Origin: Mucilaginibacter sp.
GTDB taxonomy: Bacteria; Bacteroidota; Bacteroidia; Sphingobacteriales; Sphingobacteriaceae
Assembly: GCF_025359345.1 (NCBI RefSeq)
Contig: NZ_JANYGQ010000014.1
Coordinates: forward strand, 20,565 to 84,564
Direction: 5' to 3'
Length of the DNA: 64,000 nucleotides
Shown: positions 42,305 through 50,524 of the stretch, piece after piece
How the letters are laid out: the number at the start of each line of letters is the position of its first letter
Position numbering within the stretch: position 1 is the first letter of the stretch
Notes under the pieces: generated by a model
Database searches by the model: none
The model's input: only the letters and a program-made list of their open reading frames with translations
Told to the model about the DNA's origin: nothing
Program-made: the position numbers and the translations under genes

Positions 42305-44143
42305 TCAATTTAATATTTGGCCAATTTTGTGAAATAAATTTTGAAGAACGTCGATATTTTTTATCTCTTTTTCCGTCATTAGGTCAGTAATTTTAGAAGC
42401 AAATTCAGGCTTTTTATATCTCTGATGATGGTGAGCGATAAATTTAAGAGTTTCTTTATCAAATCCTTTTGAAATCTTTGGATAATCAGCTCTAAGCTTT
42501 TGAATATCCTTCAAAGTCCATTTTATTTTTGTTGGTCGAGGATATAAAATATTAAATGTCTCTCTAATCCTGTGATCTGGATACAGGTCTTCAAACTCTT
42601 GTATACCTGCAAAAAAAACGTGGTTTGCAAGAAAGTCTGCATCAAATCCTATTTGATTTAATTTTTCAATTGTGACAGAAGCTCCACATTCCGGATTTTG
42701 CGTGTCAAAATCCAATAACATTACAGTGCTCGCCTTTTTGTTTTTCCTTAGCAGCTTCAAAAAATTAAACCAAGCGCCATTTGACTGCAAATTTATTAGC
42801 ACAACGCCATCTTCCGACAACGTTCGATTAAACCAAATTTTATAAATTTTGCCAATACTGGCTTCTTCACTATCACCTTCTACAATCAAGAAGCATTTTT
42901 CGTAAAATATGCTACTATTCTTGACACCACCAACAACTGAAACCTCGTCTAAAAAGGTCTGAATATCAGCGTCACCATCCGTCTTTAGGTAATTTATCGA
43001 TGATATGCCAGCATCTTGAACAATATGATTTATACTGTTTGACGGTGCTCTGTCAATCATGGTTAAAGAATGTGTAGCAATTATAGATTGAGTATTTACT
43101 TTCGGGTTATTTGCTACCTCTGAAATAGCATAAAACATTTTTCGCTGTGCGTCATAATGCAAGTTTGAGTCAGGCTCATCATATGCTCGAATTATAGGTC
43201 GATTTTGTTGAGAAGTTATTTGAATTTCTTTATCCCATTCAAGTATTGAAAGGAATAGCCGCTTTTTTGACCCCTCCCCTTTTTGATCAACTAACTTAAA
43301 CCCTTGTCCCTCATCTAATTCAAGGCCTTGAAAATTTAGACCCTGCCCGAAATCAAGATTTATTCTTCCTTGAATATTAGCTATCTTGGGATTATATTTT
43401 TGAATGTTTACAAGTAAGTTTTTTTCTATACTGGAATTGAGTTTTTGGAGCACCCTGTTTCTAATACTTCTGATTGATGCTAATCTAAGTTCCCCGTGTT
43501 CATCATAAAACTGATTCCTGACGATATTATCAAGAGTGGTTTTAACCAACGCTTGCGGGTTTCCATAAGCATGGCTACCATAGTATTGATAATAGGGTAA
43601 GACTTGGCTTATCGTATTATAAATTAATTCGACCTCATTTATTGTTTTGGGAAGATTATCCCCTTCATTTTCAATAAAAACTTTTAATTCCTCCCGTCTA
43701 GTTTCTTGCGTTGGATGAGCCGGCAATTCATATTTAACTAGTAAATCCTTGGTGGGTTGGGCAGTTAAACTTAGGTAATTTTCTAAGTCAATATCGGCCA
43801 AAGAATTCTTTAACGTATACGTTTTAAAAGCCTGCCCTTTAGTGAATATTTTTTTCAGAGTGAAATTGTCGTTAATAACGAAAAATTTAATGCTTTCTGG
43901 GACATTATCAGGATTGACTTTAAAATTCCCGGACAAACAAAATTCGTTTACTTCTATTCCATTTAAGTTGAAAAAATCTTCATCCTGCTGGGCTGTTCTA
44001 CCTAACAACAATCCAAGCGCTTTTAAAATTGTAGACTTTCCACTATCGTTCTCACCAATTAGAACGGTTAAATTGTGAAATGGTACCACAGTTAAATCTC
44101 GAAAGCATTTATATCCTTCGATTGATAGTTCTTTAAGTATCAT
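42305..44143 (-). CDS. OLD-family ATP-dependent endonuclease
   Basis: 612 residues. The N-terminal ABC-type ATPase has Walker A GENDSGKST (30-38), preceded by SIEGYKCFRDL, and a conserved signature-like region GEGSKKRLFL with DEPDSNLHYDAQ (Walker B). The C-terminal Toprim nuclease domain has the acidic motifs LIVEGDSEE (about residue 418) and VMLLDFDTQNP (about 475). OLD-family proteins cut DNA in an ATP-regulated way and act in phage defence, for example P2 Old and GajA. There is no UvrD helicase next to it, so this is not a Gabija system. It starts 9 nt after a small WYL-like gene, so the two are likely one operon. Confidence 0.87.
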   Translation of the reverse strand: MILKELSIEGYKCFRDLTVVPFHNLTVLIGENDSGKSTILKALGLLLGRTAQQDEDFFNLNGIEVNEFCLSGNFKVNPDNVPESIKFFVINDNFTLKKIFTKGQAFKTYTLKNSLADIDLENYLSLTAQPTKDLLVKYELPAHPTQETRREELKVFIENEGDNLPKTINEVELIYNTISQVLPYYQYYGSHAYGNPQALVKTTLDNIVRNQFYDEHGELRLASIRSIRNRVLQKLNSSIEKNLLVNIQKYNPKIANIQGRINLDFGQGLNFQGLELDEGQGFKLVDQKGEGSKKRLFLSILEWDKEIQITSQQNRPIIRAYDEPDSNLHYDAQRKMFYAISEVANNPKVNTQSIIATHSLTMIDRAPSNSINHIVQDAGISSINYLKTDGDADIQTFLDEVSVVGGVKNSSIFYEKCFLIVEGDSEEASIGKIYKIWFNRTLSEDGVVLINLQSNGAWFNFLKLLRKNKKASTVMLLDFDTQNPECGASVTIEKLNQIGFDADFLANHVFFAGIQEFEDLYPDHRIRETFNILYPRPTKIKWTLKDIQKLRADYPKISKGFDKETLKFIAHHHQRYKKPEFASKITDLMTEKEIKNIDVLQNLFHKIGQILN

Positions 44144-44152
44144 TCGTAATAT

Positions 44153-44443
44153 TTAGAGCTCGTGATATATGCTGATCATTCCTTTATCGCCTCTGCTGTA
44201 ACCCGGTCTAATCTCGATGTAGGAATCTTCTCTAATTACTATAAGCTCAACTTTTGAGATATCATATAGCTTCCATCCCATTTTTCCTGTAGATGAATAG
44301 CCGTCAACTTGAAACGCTCTTAATACATGATTACCCTTTAAAGATATTCCGTGACAATAAGGTTCAACAATTCGAAGGCCGCCTTCATAATCAAATTCAA
44401 TCAACGATTGTAATTGAATAGCATTTGTTAAGAGTGTAATCAT
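44153..44443 (-). CDS. Small WYL-like domain protein, partner of the OLD nuclease
   Basis: 96 residues. The pattern LLTNAIQLQSLIEFDYEGG, then RIVEPYCHG, HVLRAFQV and GWKLYDISKVELI, matches the WYL fold, a ligand-binding sensor fused to regulators in many defence operons. Here it is free-standing with no DNA-binding domain. The C-terminal RPGYSRGDKGMISIY is not part of the usual core. It is the first gene of the two-gene operon with the OLD nuclease, and would fit a ligand-sensing switch or regulator. The family call is from pattern only. Confidence 0.5.
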   Translation of the reverse strand: MITLLTNAIQLQSLIEFDYEGGLRIVEPYCHGISLKGNHVLRAFQVDGYSSTGKMGWKLYDISKVELIVIREDSYIEIRPGYSRGDKGMISIYHEL

Positions 44444-44746
44444 AATTTAGTTTAGGTAGGAGGTTTATTTTATAAATATAAATAATAATTTCATTAATAG
44501 CTAATTATGATTTATTTCCTTCCGGTGCCGCGTTTTTTTCGCCATCCCAAGCCCCAAGCTACCGCAAGCGATTTTCCGCCGCCGCACAGCTTCGGCTTTA
44601 TGACCCGTGTTTGGATATCGAGCATGGCATAGTAAGTTAATATCCACTTACTAGTTCGAGACTTTTCACATAAGGCGGTTTCTTAGACTGAACAGACAAA
44701 AGATTAAGTTATTAATTTATATTTGGGTTAGGATAAACCTCTCCAA
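44444..44746. other. Divergent promoter region of the defence cassette
   Basis: 303 nt between the WYL-like gene and the divergent Abi-alpha gene. The middle has a GC-rich patch (44550-44610) containing AGCTACCGCAAGCG. A similar GCTACCGCAAGG lies at 45773 beyond the Abi-alpha gene. No other feature was recognised. Confidence 0.35.
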
Positions 44747-45661
44747 GTGGCAAAAGAAAACAAATCGTTTAAAGTTGATTTCACTTCAAAAGCAGTCGAA
44801 AAAGCTATCGATATAGCTAAAGACTTTCTTGATAAATTAATAATGCCATCCATTGAGGAAGCCGGATTATTAATTAAGGATCAAGTCACTTATTTTAAAT
44901 TTAAGAACCAAATAAGGATTTTAAATAAATCAAAAGTCTATTGCGAAAAAGCAGGTATTTCCACAAAGGCAATTTCCTTGAAATTACTCTGTCCATTGCT
45001 TGAAAATGCCGCTTTAGAAGAAGACGAGTATTTACAGGATAAATGGGCAATATTATTAGGAAACTTGGTTGACTCTGAGCAAAATATCGAAAACCATGTG
45101 TTCCCATACATACTAAGTCAACTTTCATCGTCTGAATTTCAAAAAGTAAATGACTTTGTAAAGTTATTCACTAAGCAAAAGCTTGCTGCTGAAAAAGCCT
45201 CTAATGAATTTGATCAGTCTTTTTTTGATACACAAACAAGCCTTCAAAAGGAAAGAGGGAAACTTGCAGCACAAATACATAATATCGACGATTCAAATTT
45301 GTACGAAAATGCTACTCAGTCTGAAAAGCAACTTTTGAAACATTACGATGGGATTGAAGAAAAGCTTGAAAATTTGACAAGCGCGCGTAAAAAATTGCAA
45401 TCAGCAACTGCACAACAGCCCGACATCCGTCATAGCGACTTTAAGCAATTTGAGATAGAAAATCTTATTAGATTAGGAATTTTAAAGGAGTTTAGTTCAG
45501 CCAGAGGCGTTACTTCGGTTGAAGTGTCGAAAAACACGCATTTTGGAATTATCGCACCCGTACAAAGAGATCCCATAACAGCAGTTTATAATATTACAAC
45601 CGTTCGTGTTACAGACTTAGGAATGTTGTTTTTTAAAGTTTGTAATGAAAAGGATGCATAA
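44747..45661 (+). CDS. Abi-alpha (DUF4393) family protein
   Basis: 304 residues, read from GTG 44747. It has the layout of the DUF4393/Abi_alpha family: an N-terminal helix AIDIAKDFLDKLIMPSIEEA, LIKDQVTYFKFKNQIRILNK, then the key segment PLLENAALEEDEYLQDKWAIL and GNLVDSEQN. Members are annotated from a lactococcal abortive-infection protein, though most are uncharacterised. The C-terminal half is a helical region with a winged-helix-like end (FEIENLIRLGILKEF). It is divergent from the OLD nuclease operon, and the group reads as a defence cassette. Confidence is moderate because the family call is from recall. Confidence 0.65.
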   Translation: MAKENKSFKVDFTSKAVEKAIDIAKDFLDKLIMPSIEEAGLLIKDQVTYFKFKNQIRILNKSKVYCEKAGISTKAISLKLLCPLLENAALEEDEYLQDKWAILLGNLVDSEQNIENHVFPYILSQLSSSEFQKVNDFVKLFTKQKLAAEKASNEFDQSFFDTQTSLQKERGKLAAQIHNIDDSNLYENATQSEKQLLKHYDGIEEKLENLTSARKKLQSATAQQPDIRHSDFKQFEIENLIRLGILKEFSSARGVTSVEVSKNTHFGIIAPVQRDPITAVYNITTVRVTDLGMLFFKVCNEKDA

Positions 45662-45963
45662 ATCCTGTTGTCCGTAGCTAATGTCAACGGATATCTATGG
45701 AATTAGTTTTAGACTACAGCTATCGTTTTAAATGCCAATAAGTACCCCTGCTGCTGTAAGCGTTGTTCTTCCGCTACCGCAAGGCGCCAGCCCTGCTGCA
45801 GCAAGCGTTTTTGTCCTCGCAGGGTCTGTCAAGGACGCCCCGCCGCTACGTTTGTGAGAACCGAAAGCCCGCCCTCGTAACTAACCCGGCGATTTATTGC
45901 ACACCCTAATGTTTATCCACCGCAGGGTCGTTATACTACAGGCCTTGTGGAGACGGGGAAATT

Positions 45964-46068
45964 GATTACACGCACGAAAACCAGGTAAGAGCCGGATTTG
46001 TGGGTTCGGCGCATGAGTACTGGTACAGCAGTGCCAACCCGGAAAGTCCGCTGAATATTATTTGGTGA
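45964..46068 (+). pseudogene. C-terminal remnant of a REP-associated tyrosine transposase (RAYT)
   Basis: The frame encodes 34 residues, beginning DYTHENQVRAGFV and continuing HEYWYSSANPESPL before a stop. This matches the conserved end of Y1/IS200-like REP-associated transposases (IHENPVRAGLV and YSSA). Everything upstream that should hold the catalytic Tyr and HUH motif is missing, so the gene is a relic. Two REP-like hairpins start directly after the stop, the arrangement known for RAYT genes and their repeats. Confidence 0.7.
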
Positions 46069-46069
46069 C

Positions 46070-46117
46070 GTCAGCGGGACGCTGACCAGGGATTGGGTTC
46101 AGCGGGACACTTGAACC
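46070..46117. repeat. REP-like hairpin doublet next to the RAYT relic
   Basis: The first hairpin is GTCAGCG-GGA-CGCTGAC, perfect 7-bp stem (46070-46086). The second has arms GGTTCA and TGAACC (46096-46117) around the same core. Both share TCAGCGGGAC, 29 nt apart, immediately after the stop of the transposase remnant. Confidence 0.65.
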
Positions 46118-46418
46118 GGCGGAGGGTTTACAGGTGTAAAGGCCTTTTATTTTATAACATATTGGATTCCAGCAATCTACCAGCTAGCCAGACTATACTG
46201 TAAACCCCGGCTGTAAACCCCCAATTAATATGTTGATTATTAATGGATTATAAAAGGACAAAACTAAATATTGCTGATAATCAGCATGTTTCAGCAGTGT
46301 TCCAACACGTTCCGCAGAAAAATGGAACGCTTTGCAGGCGCTGAGCGCGGCAGCTTGCTTGGACGGGATGATATAACGGTTATCTCCAATTGTTTTACCC
46401 CCTTCATTAAAATACTTT

Positions 46419-46426
46419 TACCTTTG
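46419..46426 (+). promoter_or_regulatory. Bacteroidota -7 box for the glycosyltransferase gene
   Basis: TACCTTTG matches TAnnTTTG exactly, 51 nt upstream of the ATG at 46478. The leader contains a small hairpin, GATTA...TAATC, around two copies of TAGCCGGT. Confidence 0.5.
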
Positions 46427-46477
46427 AAAGATTAGCCGGTGATAGCCGGTAATCTATAATTATAGCATCAATAAACG

Positions 46478-47218
46478 ATGGTGAACGACTCAAATCAATT
46501 TACAGCTGAATCTTATTTCCCTAAAATCTCTATCGTTATCGTCACCTACAATGCAGGAAAAACCTTACAGCAGTGTTTAGACAGCATTTTTGAACAGGAA
46601 TATTCCAATATCGAAATAGTAATTGTTGATGGTAACAGCACCGATAATTCAATAGAAATAATAAAGCGAAACAATAGTAAAATTGCTTTCTGGATGAGTG
46701 AGGAGGATGCCGGTGTTTATGATGCCATGAATAAAGCTTTAAAACATATTACTGGCGATTGGGTTTATTTTCTTGGAGCAGACGATGAGCTGCTGCCTGA
46801 TTTTACAAACTTTGCAAGATGCCTGGCGGACAAAACGGCCATATATTATGCAAACGTATTCGCCGACGGCGCCAAACGGCTGGGGGAACTATCCCGGTAC
46901 CAGTTTGCGAAATTTGGCCCGTATCACCAGGCAATGATGTTTCCAAAATCGGTATTTGATAAATATACCTACAATACCAGGTATAAGATATCAGCAGATT
47001 TTGCCCTTACGCTCACACTTTGCGGCGATGCTGAATACCATTTTATTTATAAAGATTTTGTGATCGCTAAATTCAACCATACCGGCCTGTCGGGGGTAAC
47101 GATAGACAAGCCATTTCAGCAAGGCAAGGCAGGATTGATCCTAAAAAACTTCGGGTTAGTAACCTGTGCCAGGTATATTTTGCACAGGTACAAGAACAGG
47201 CATAACCCCAGGGCCTGA
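46478..47218 (+). CDS. Family 2 glycosyltransferase
   Basis: 246 residues. The GT-A fold start ISIVIVTYNAGKTLQQCLDS and IVIVDGNSTDNS give the nucleotide-sugar site, with the DxD-like motif in GADDELLPDF and the preceding EEDAGVYDAMNKAL (typical of WecA/WbbL-like GT2 enzymes). No membrane segment. It is probably involved in polysaccharide or cell-surface glycan synthesis, with the donor and acceptor unknown. It lies apart from the two minus-strand glycosyltransferases downstream. Confidence 0.88.
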   Translation: MVNDSNQFTAESYFPKISIVIVTYNAGKTLQQCLDSIFEQEYSNIEIVIVDGNSTDNSIEIIKRNNSKIAFWMSEEDAGVYDAMNKALKHITGDWVYFLGADDELLPDFTNFARCLADKTAIYYANVFADGAKRLGELSRYQFAKFGPYHQAMMFPKSVFDKYTYNTRYKISADFALTLTLCGDAEYHFIYKDFVIAKFNHTGLSGVTIDKPFQQGKAGLILKNFGLVTCARYILHRYKNRHNPRA

Positions 47219-47277
47219 GGCTGTTGTTGATAGTTACAGCATGGGTGTTCGGAAGATTCTTTTAAAAGCCGTGGCCT

Positions 47278-47401
47278 GTGCGAATCCCGCCTTGGGGCGG
47301 GGAAGGGTGGGGTTTCTTGGACTTTGATAACACTGACAATCAAGCGTAAGAGAATGGCGTAGAAACCCCTCCCTCCTCCCTCCCATGGGAGGGAATCGCA
47401 C
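47278..47401. repeat. Large imperfect inverted repeat
   Basis: The left arm (47278-47316) starts GTGCGAATCCCGCC and contains GGGTGGGGTTTC. The right arm (47362-47401) is the inverse: GAAACCCCTCCC to GGGAATCGCAC. A 45-nt spacer separates them. It lies between convergent genes and resembles a dispersed element. Confidence 0.6.
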
Positions 47402-47476
47402 TTTCCAGCGCTTTTTTAATCTTCCCAGTACCTATGATATTTACCGGTTCAAAATAAATCCGTTATAAAGCAAGCG

Positions 47477-48439
47477 CTACTTTACTGTATCTCCTTTATC
47501 TAACCGGCTTACCAACGATTCAAAATGATGCTGAAAGTAAAAATCGTGCGCATTTTCACCTTCCGGAATAACATGCGGTACATGATAGTACGCTTCTAAT
47601 ATACGCGGTGTTTTCAAGCCTTCGGCAAGCGAATAGGGGAACGATTGATTGCCAATAAAAAACTTACAGCCGGCAATTATTTGCGCCATCTCCAAAAAGC
47701 TTTCAGTGTGGAACAGCTCTAAATCGGGTATGGATTTCTTCATGTCTTCATATTCCGACTTTACGCCGATGAAAACGACATTTTTATAGTCTTTTAAAAA
47801 CGAGTAATCTATGGTTGAGTTTCTGTACCGCTCACTTCTCGATAAAACTATTTTATCACTGAACGATGTATCCGGTTGTGTTAAAAGCCAGGGCTTCCAA
47901 AGCTCAGGCGTAACCCCGGTGATATAGCTGCACCACCTGGCAATGTTGGCATTGTTTAAAGGCAGTATTCTGGAACGAAAAAAATCTAAATCGATATGTA
48001 TTTTTTGATCGCTGTAAGCCTCTGTTTTGTTTATATAATCCTGCGTGTCTAAAAGTGTAATTAATTTGCCGGCTGTTTTGGCGTTTATCATTACGGCGCC
48101 CATAGAATGCGACGTATTGCTAAAGATGGGTGCAGGCAGCGGCCTGTCTAAACGCAAGTATAAATTAACGGGCACCCCGGTAACCTCGTGAATTTTTTTG
48201 ATAGTCGGTAATGCGTAAATAATATCGCCAACGTTTCCGCTATGGGTTATATTCAGCAATTTATCCTGCTTTGCAGCAGCTATGATTTTTTCCTGTGTAT
48301 CTAAACGGTCGGCCCCTGTGAAAAAGTTTAAAACCTCTTGCTCGGTATAGTTTTTTAGCTCCCATTTATATTTTCTATACTGGTCTTTATCGCGGTATTT
48401 CAACCAAAGCGCTTCTATTGAACTTTTTCTTTTAAACAT
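47477..48439 (-). CDS. Heptosyltransferase-like (GT9/GT-B type) protein
   Basis: 320 residues. The central segment LLNITHSGNVGDIIYALPTI has the glycine-rich NVGD pattern found in GT9 heptosyltransferase-like proteins. In the second half, IVLSRSERYRN and LEMAQIIAGCKFFIGNQSFP match the GT-B C-terminal nucleotide-binding site. It differs from true LPS heptosyltransferases, so the sugar is uncertain. It shares a 15-nt gap with the upstream family 4 enzyme gene and is probably co-transcribed. Confidence 0.65.
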   Translation of the reverse strand: MFKRKSSIEALWLKYRDKDQYRKYKWELKNYTEQEVLNFFTGADRLDTQEKIIAAAKQDKLLNITHSGNVGDIIYALPTIKKIHEVTGVPVNLYLRLDRPLPAPIFSNTSHSMGAVMINAKTAGKLITLLDTQDYINKTEAYSDQKIHIDLDFFRSRILPLNNANIARWCSYITGVTPELWKPWLLTQPDTSFSDKIVLSRSERYRNSTIDYSFLKDYKNVVFIGVKSEYEDMKKSIPDLELFHTESFLEMAQIIAGCKFFIGNQSFPYSLAEGLKTPRILEAYYHVPHVIPEGENAHDFYFQHHFESLVSRLDKGDTVK

Positions 48440-48454
48440 CTTTTTTATTTTGTT

Positions 48455-49513
48455 TTAACCGCGCAAACATTCCTCATATAATTTAAGGTACTGGTCCGCG
48501 GCATTGTCCCAGGTAAATTTGCCGGCATGCAGCATTGTTTCATTTTCACGGTTCCTGGCGCGGAAATCTTTCATTCCTTCGGCAAAAACACCTTGCATAT
48601 GTTCCGGTTCAAAATTGTCGAAGTAGTAAGCAACGTCGCCCCCAACTTCTGGCAGAGACGTGAATTTCGATAGAAATACCGGCTTGCCGAAATGCATCCC
48701 TTCTATTACGGGCAAACCAAACCCTTCTGCCCTTGAGGGAAAAACAAAAGCCATACAATTTTTATAATACCAGGCCTTGTCATCATCAGAAATGGGGCCG
48801 GTTATAATCAAACGATCTTCACAGCCGAATCTTTTAGCTTCTTCAATGATCACTTTCTTATGGGGTGTTTCGATTCCTGAAATCACCAGCTCAAAATCAT
48901 TATTCGCTAAAAGGTTTGGCAAAAAATGAAACCCTTTTTGAACAGACATTAAACCGATAGTAAACAAAAAAGGCCTTTTTGGCAAGTGGGTGGGCGTGTA
49001 ATTATCCGGAACAAGGAGCTTATCGGCACCGTTGTATATCACGCTGATTTTATTCCTGGCCTCCGGAATATAATGCAGAATATCCTGTTCAACAAACTTC
49101 GAAATCGTAACTACTTTATCACACTCCGATATTAACTTTTTGATCTTATTGATATGTGCTTTTATCCGGTGCGGTTTGCTCTGCTTTATGTGGACTTTAT
49201 TGATATCGTGAATAGTTAAAATCTTCTTTGCATTTACCTTACCTGGCCGTAAGCGGCACGTCTGGTCTGTAAAGTGAACGACATCAAATTTGTTGTAGCC
49301 GGGAAAGAAAATTCTATGCAGCCTTGACAGGTAAACAACATTTACCTTTTTATCAAAAGAGTAAGACGCTAGTTTGGATAGATAGTAATTCAAATTGAAT
49401 CTGCCTTTATTTTGCCTGATAATGGCATCGCCAAGCCCTTTACCGAAAGAAAAATAACCGCAATTAGCATCCTTCATCGAATCAAATGTGGTTAATATAT
49501 TGGGTTTTCCCAT
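48455..49513 (-). CDS. Family 4 (GT1/4) glycosyltransferase
   Basis: 352 residues, GT-B fold. Typical segments are FDVVHFTDQTCRL, VVTISKFVEQDILHY, LFTIGLMSVQKGFHFLPNL and the nucleotide-sugar EX7E motif region PSRAEGFGLPVIEGMHFGKP. A retaining enzyme for capsule, LPS or extracellular polysaccharide is likely. There is no membrane anchor. It is upstream of the heptosyltransferase-like gene with a 15-nt gap. Confidence 0.88.
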   Translation of the reverse strand: MGKPNILTTFDSMKDANCGYFSFGKGLGDAIIRQNKGRFNLNYYLSKLASYSFDKKVNVVYLSRLHRIFFPGYNKFDVVHFTDQTCRLRPGKVNAKKILTIHDINKVHIKQSKPHRIKAHINKIKKLISECDKVVTISKFVEQDILHYIPEARNKISVIYNGADKLLVPDNYTPTHLPKRPFLFTIGLMSVQKGFHFLPNLLANNDFELVISGIETPHKKVIIEEAKRFGCEDRLIITGPISDDDKAWYYKNCMAFVFPSRAEGFGLPVIEGMHFGKPVFLSKFTSLPEVGGDVAYYFDNFEPEHMQGVFAEGMKDFRARNRENETMLHAGKFTWDNAADQYLKLYEECLRG

Positions 49514-49824
49514 TAGCTAATATCCATAGTTAAACTGCCGCGTAATGGCTGCAAATATAAGTATTAGCATCATTTAAAAGGAAAGAGAAGCACAGGGACA
49601 ATTGATATATGCCAGCGCAATTTATATCGGGATGGCCTGCATTTAGGTTAGTGCGGATGCTTTTAGCGATCGGGTCGTCGTCACCGCCGAACGTTATAGC
49701 AGCGCAAAAATCACCAGAAAACGGTACGTAAATATTTTTAATATTTTATTTTTTTTTGAAATAATACTTTTATATTCAACTGGTTAAAAAAAAAACACCT
49801 CACCTAAAAATTATTATTATTATT
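49514..49824. other. Upstream region of the tail-collar gene
   Basis: 311 nt, GC-richer at the left and very AT-rich near the gene, with a run of 10 A (49787 region) and a T tract. An (ATT)5 microsatellite lies at 49810-49824, adjacent to the start. No other gene was recognised. Confidence 0.45.
49810..49824. repeat. (ATT)5 microsatellite directly before a start codon
   Basis: Five ATT units end at the ATG 49825 of the tail-collar gene. The tract sits where a Shine-Dalgarno sequence would be, so changes in copy number could alter translation initiation. Confidence 0.6.
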
Positions 49825-50370
49825 ATGGAAGCTGATTTAGCAATGGTATTCATGTTCGCGGGTAATTTTGCGCCGCGCGGCTTTGCCTCATGCGAAGGGC
49901 AAATATTATCAATAGCACAAAACACGGCATTATTTTCGCTACTGGGCACTACGTACGGAGGTAACGGCCAAACCACGTTTGCCCTCCCTGACCTTCGCGG
50001 GCGTACAGTTGTAGGGCAGGGCCAGGGGCCGGGATTACCGCCTTATGTTGAGGGGCAAATAGGTGGCTCGGAAACGGTTACGCTCTCCGTAAACCAGTTA
50101 CCTTCGCATACGCATAACTTAACGGCATACGCGGGGCAAGGCACAACAGGGGCACCAAGCGGCTCCACCTACCTTGCTGCGGGCCCGGGCACGGGTTCCG
50201 GACCTAACGCTGTGCAGTTAAAAACTTATGCCACAAATGCCCCGAACGTGGTTATGGGATCGGGTTCTACAACCTTCACTGGTGGTGGTCAGCCCATTTC
50301 AATACGCGACCCTTACCTGTCTATGTTTTACATAATTACACTGGAAGGCATTTTCCCCAGCAGGAACTAA
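49825..50370 (+). CDS. Phage tail collar domain protein (microcystin-dependent protein-like)
   Basis: 181 residues. It begins with the tail-collar pattern MVFMFAGNFAPRGFASCEGQ, then TYGGNGQTTFALPDLRGRT, VTLSVNQLPSHTHNLT and a final DPYLSMFYIITLEGIFP. This is the MdpB-like subgroup, found in many non-phage genomes and in contractile-injection-type loci. There are no neighbouring phage or injection genes in the window. Cellular role unknown; a surface or secreted fibre-type protein is possible. A good terminator follows. Confidence 0.85.
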   Translation: MEADLAMVFMFAGNFAPRGFASCEGQILSIAQNTALFSLLGTTYGGNGQTTFALPDLRGRTVVGQGQGPGLPPYVEGQIGGSETVTLSVNQLPSHTHNLTAYAGQGTTGAPSGSTYLAAGPGTGSGPNAVQLKTYATNAPNVVMGSGSTTFTGGGQPISIRDPYLSMFYIITLEGIFPSRN

Positions 50371-50417
50371 ATTGCTCTGAATATTTTGAATAGATAAAAT
50401 TGAGATTTATAACATCG

Positions 50418-50450
50418 AGGCCGATCGTAAGATTGGCCTTTGTTGTTTTT
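50418..50450 (+). terminator. Rho-independent terminator
   Basis: AGGCCGATC and GATTGGCCT (one G-T pair) close a GTAA loop, followed by a T-rich tail. It lies 48 nt after the tail-collar gene stop. Confidence 0.8.
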
Positions 50451-50524
50451 GGCGTTAGACAAACACATTTAAAAAAAACTACAACTAAAAGCCATTGTTG
50501 TTGTTAGTATTAAAAACACATATT

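Larger units (their letters stand above)
45662..46477. other. Intergenic gap with decayed mobile-element remains
   Basis: 816 nt. It holds GC-rich patches with CTGCTG...AAGCGTT repeats (45748-45813), a truncated transposase tail (45964-46068), two REP-like hairpins (46070-46117), an inverted repeat with arms GGGTTTACAG (from 46124) and CTGTAAACCC (46199 region), and the glycosyltransferase promoter region. No intact gene was recognised. Confidence 0.55.

Noticed and set aside
42305..44143. Gabija-type defence system
   Set aside because: The OLD-family protein fits GajA, but the UvrD-type helicase GajB is missing from both sides.
46124..46210. Inverted GGGTTTACAG/CTGTAAACCC pair considered as an integron attC-like site or element end
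   Set aside because: The arms are short and 65-75 nt apart, and no integrase or cassette structure is present.
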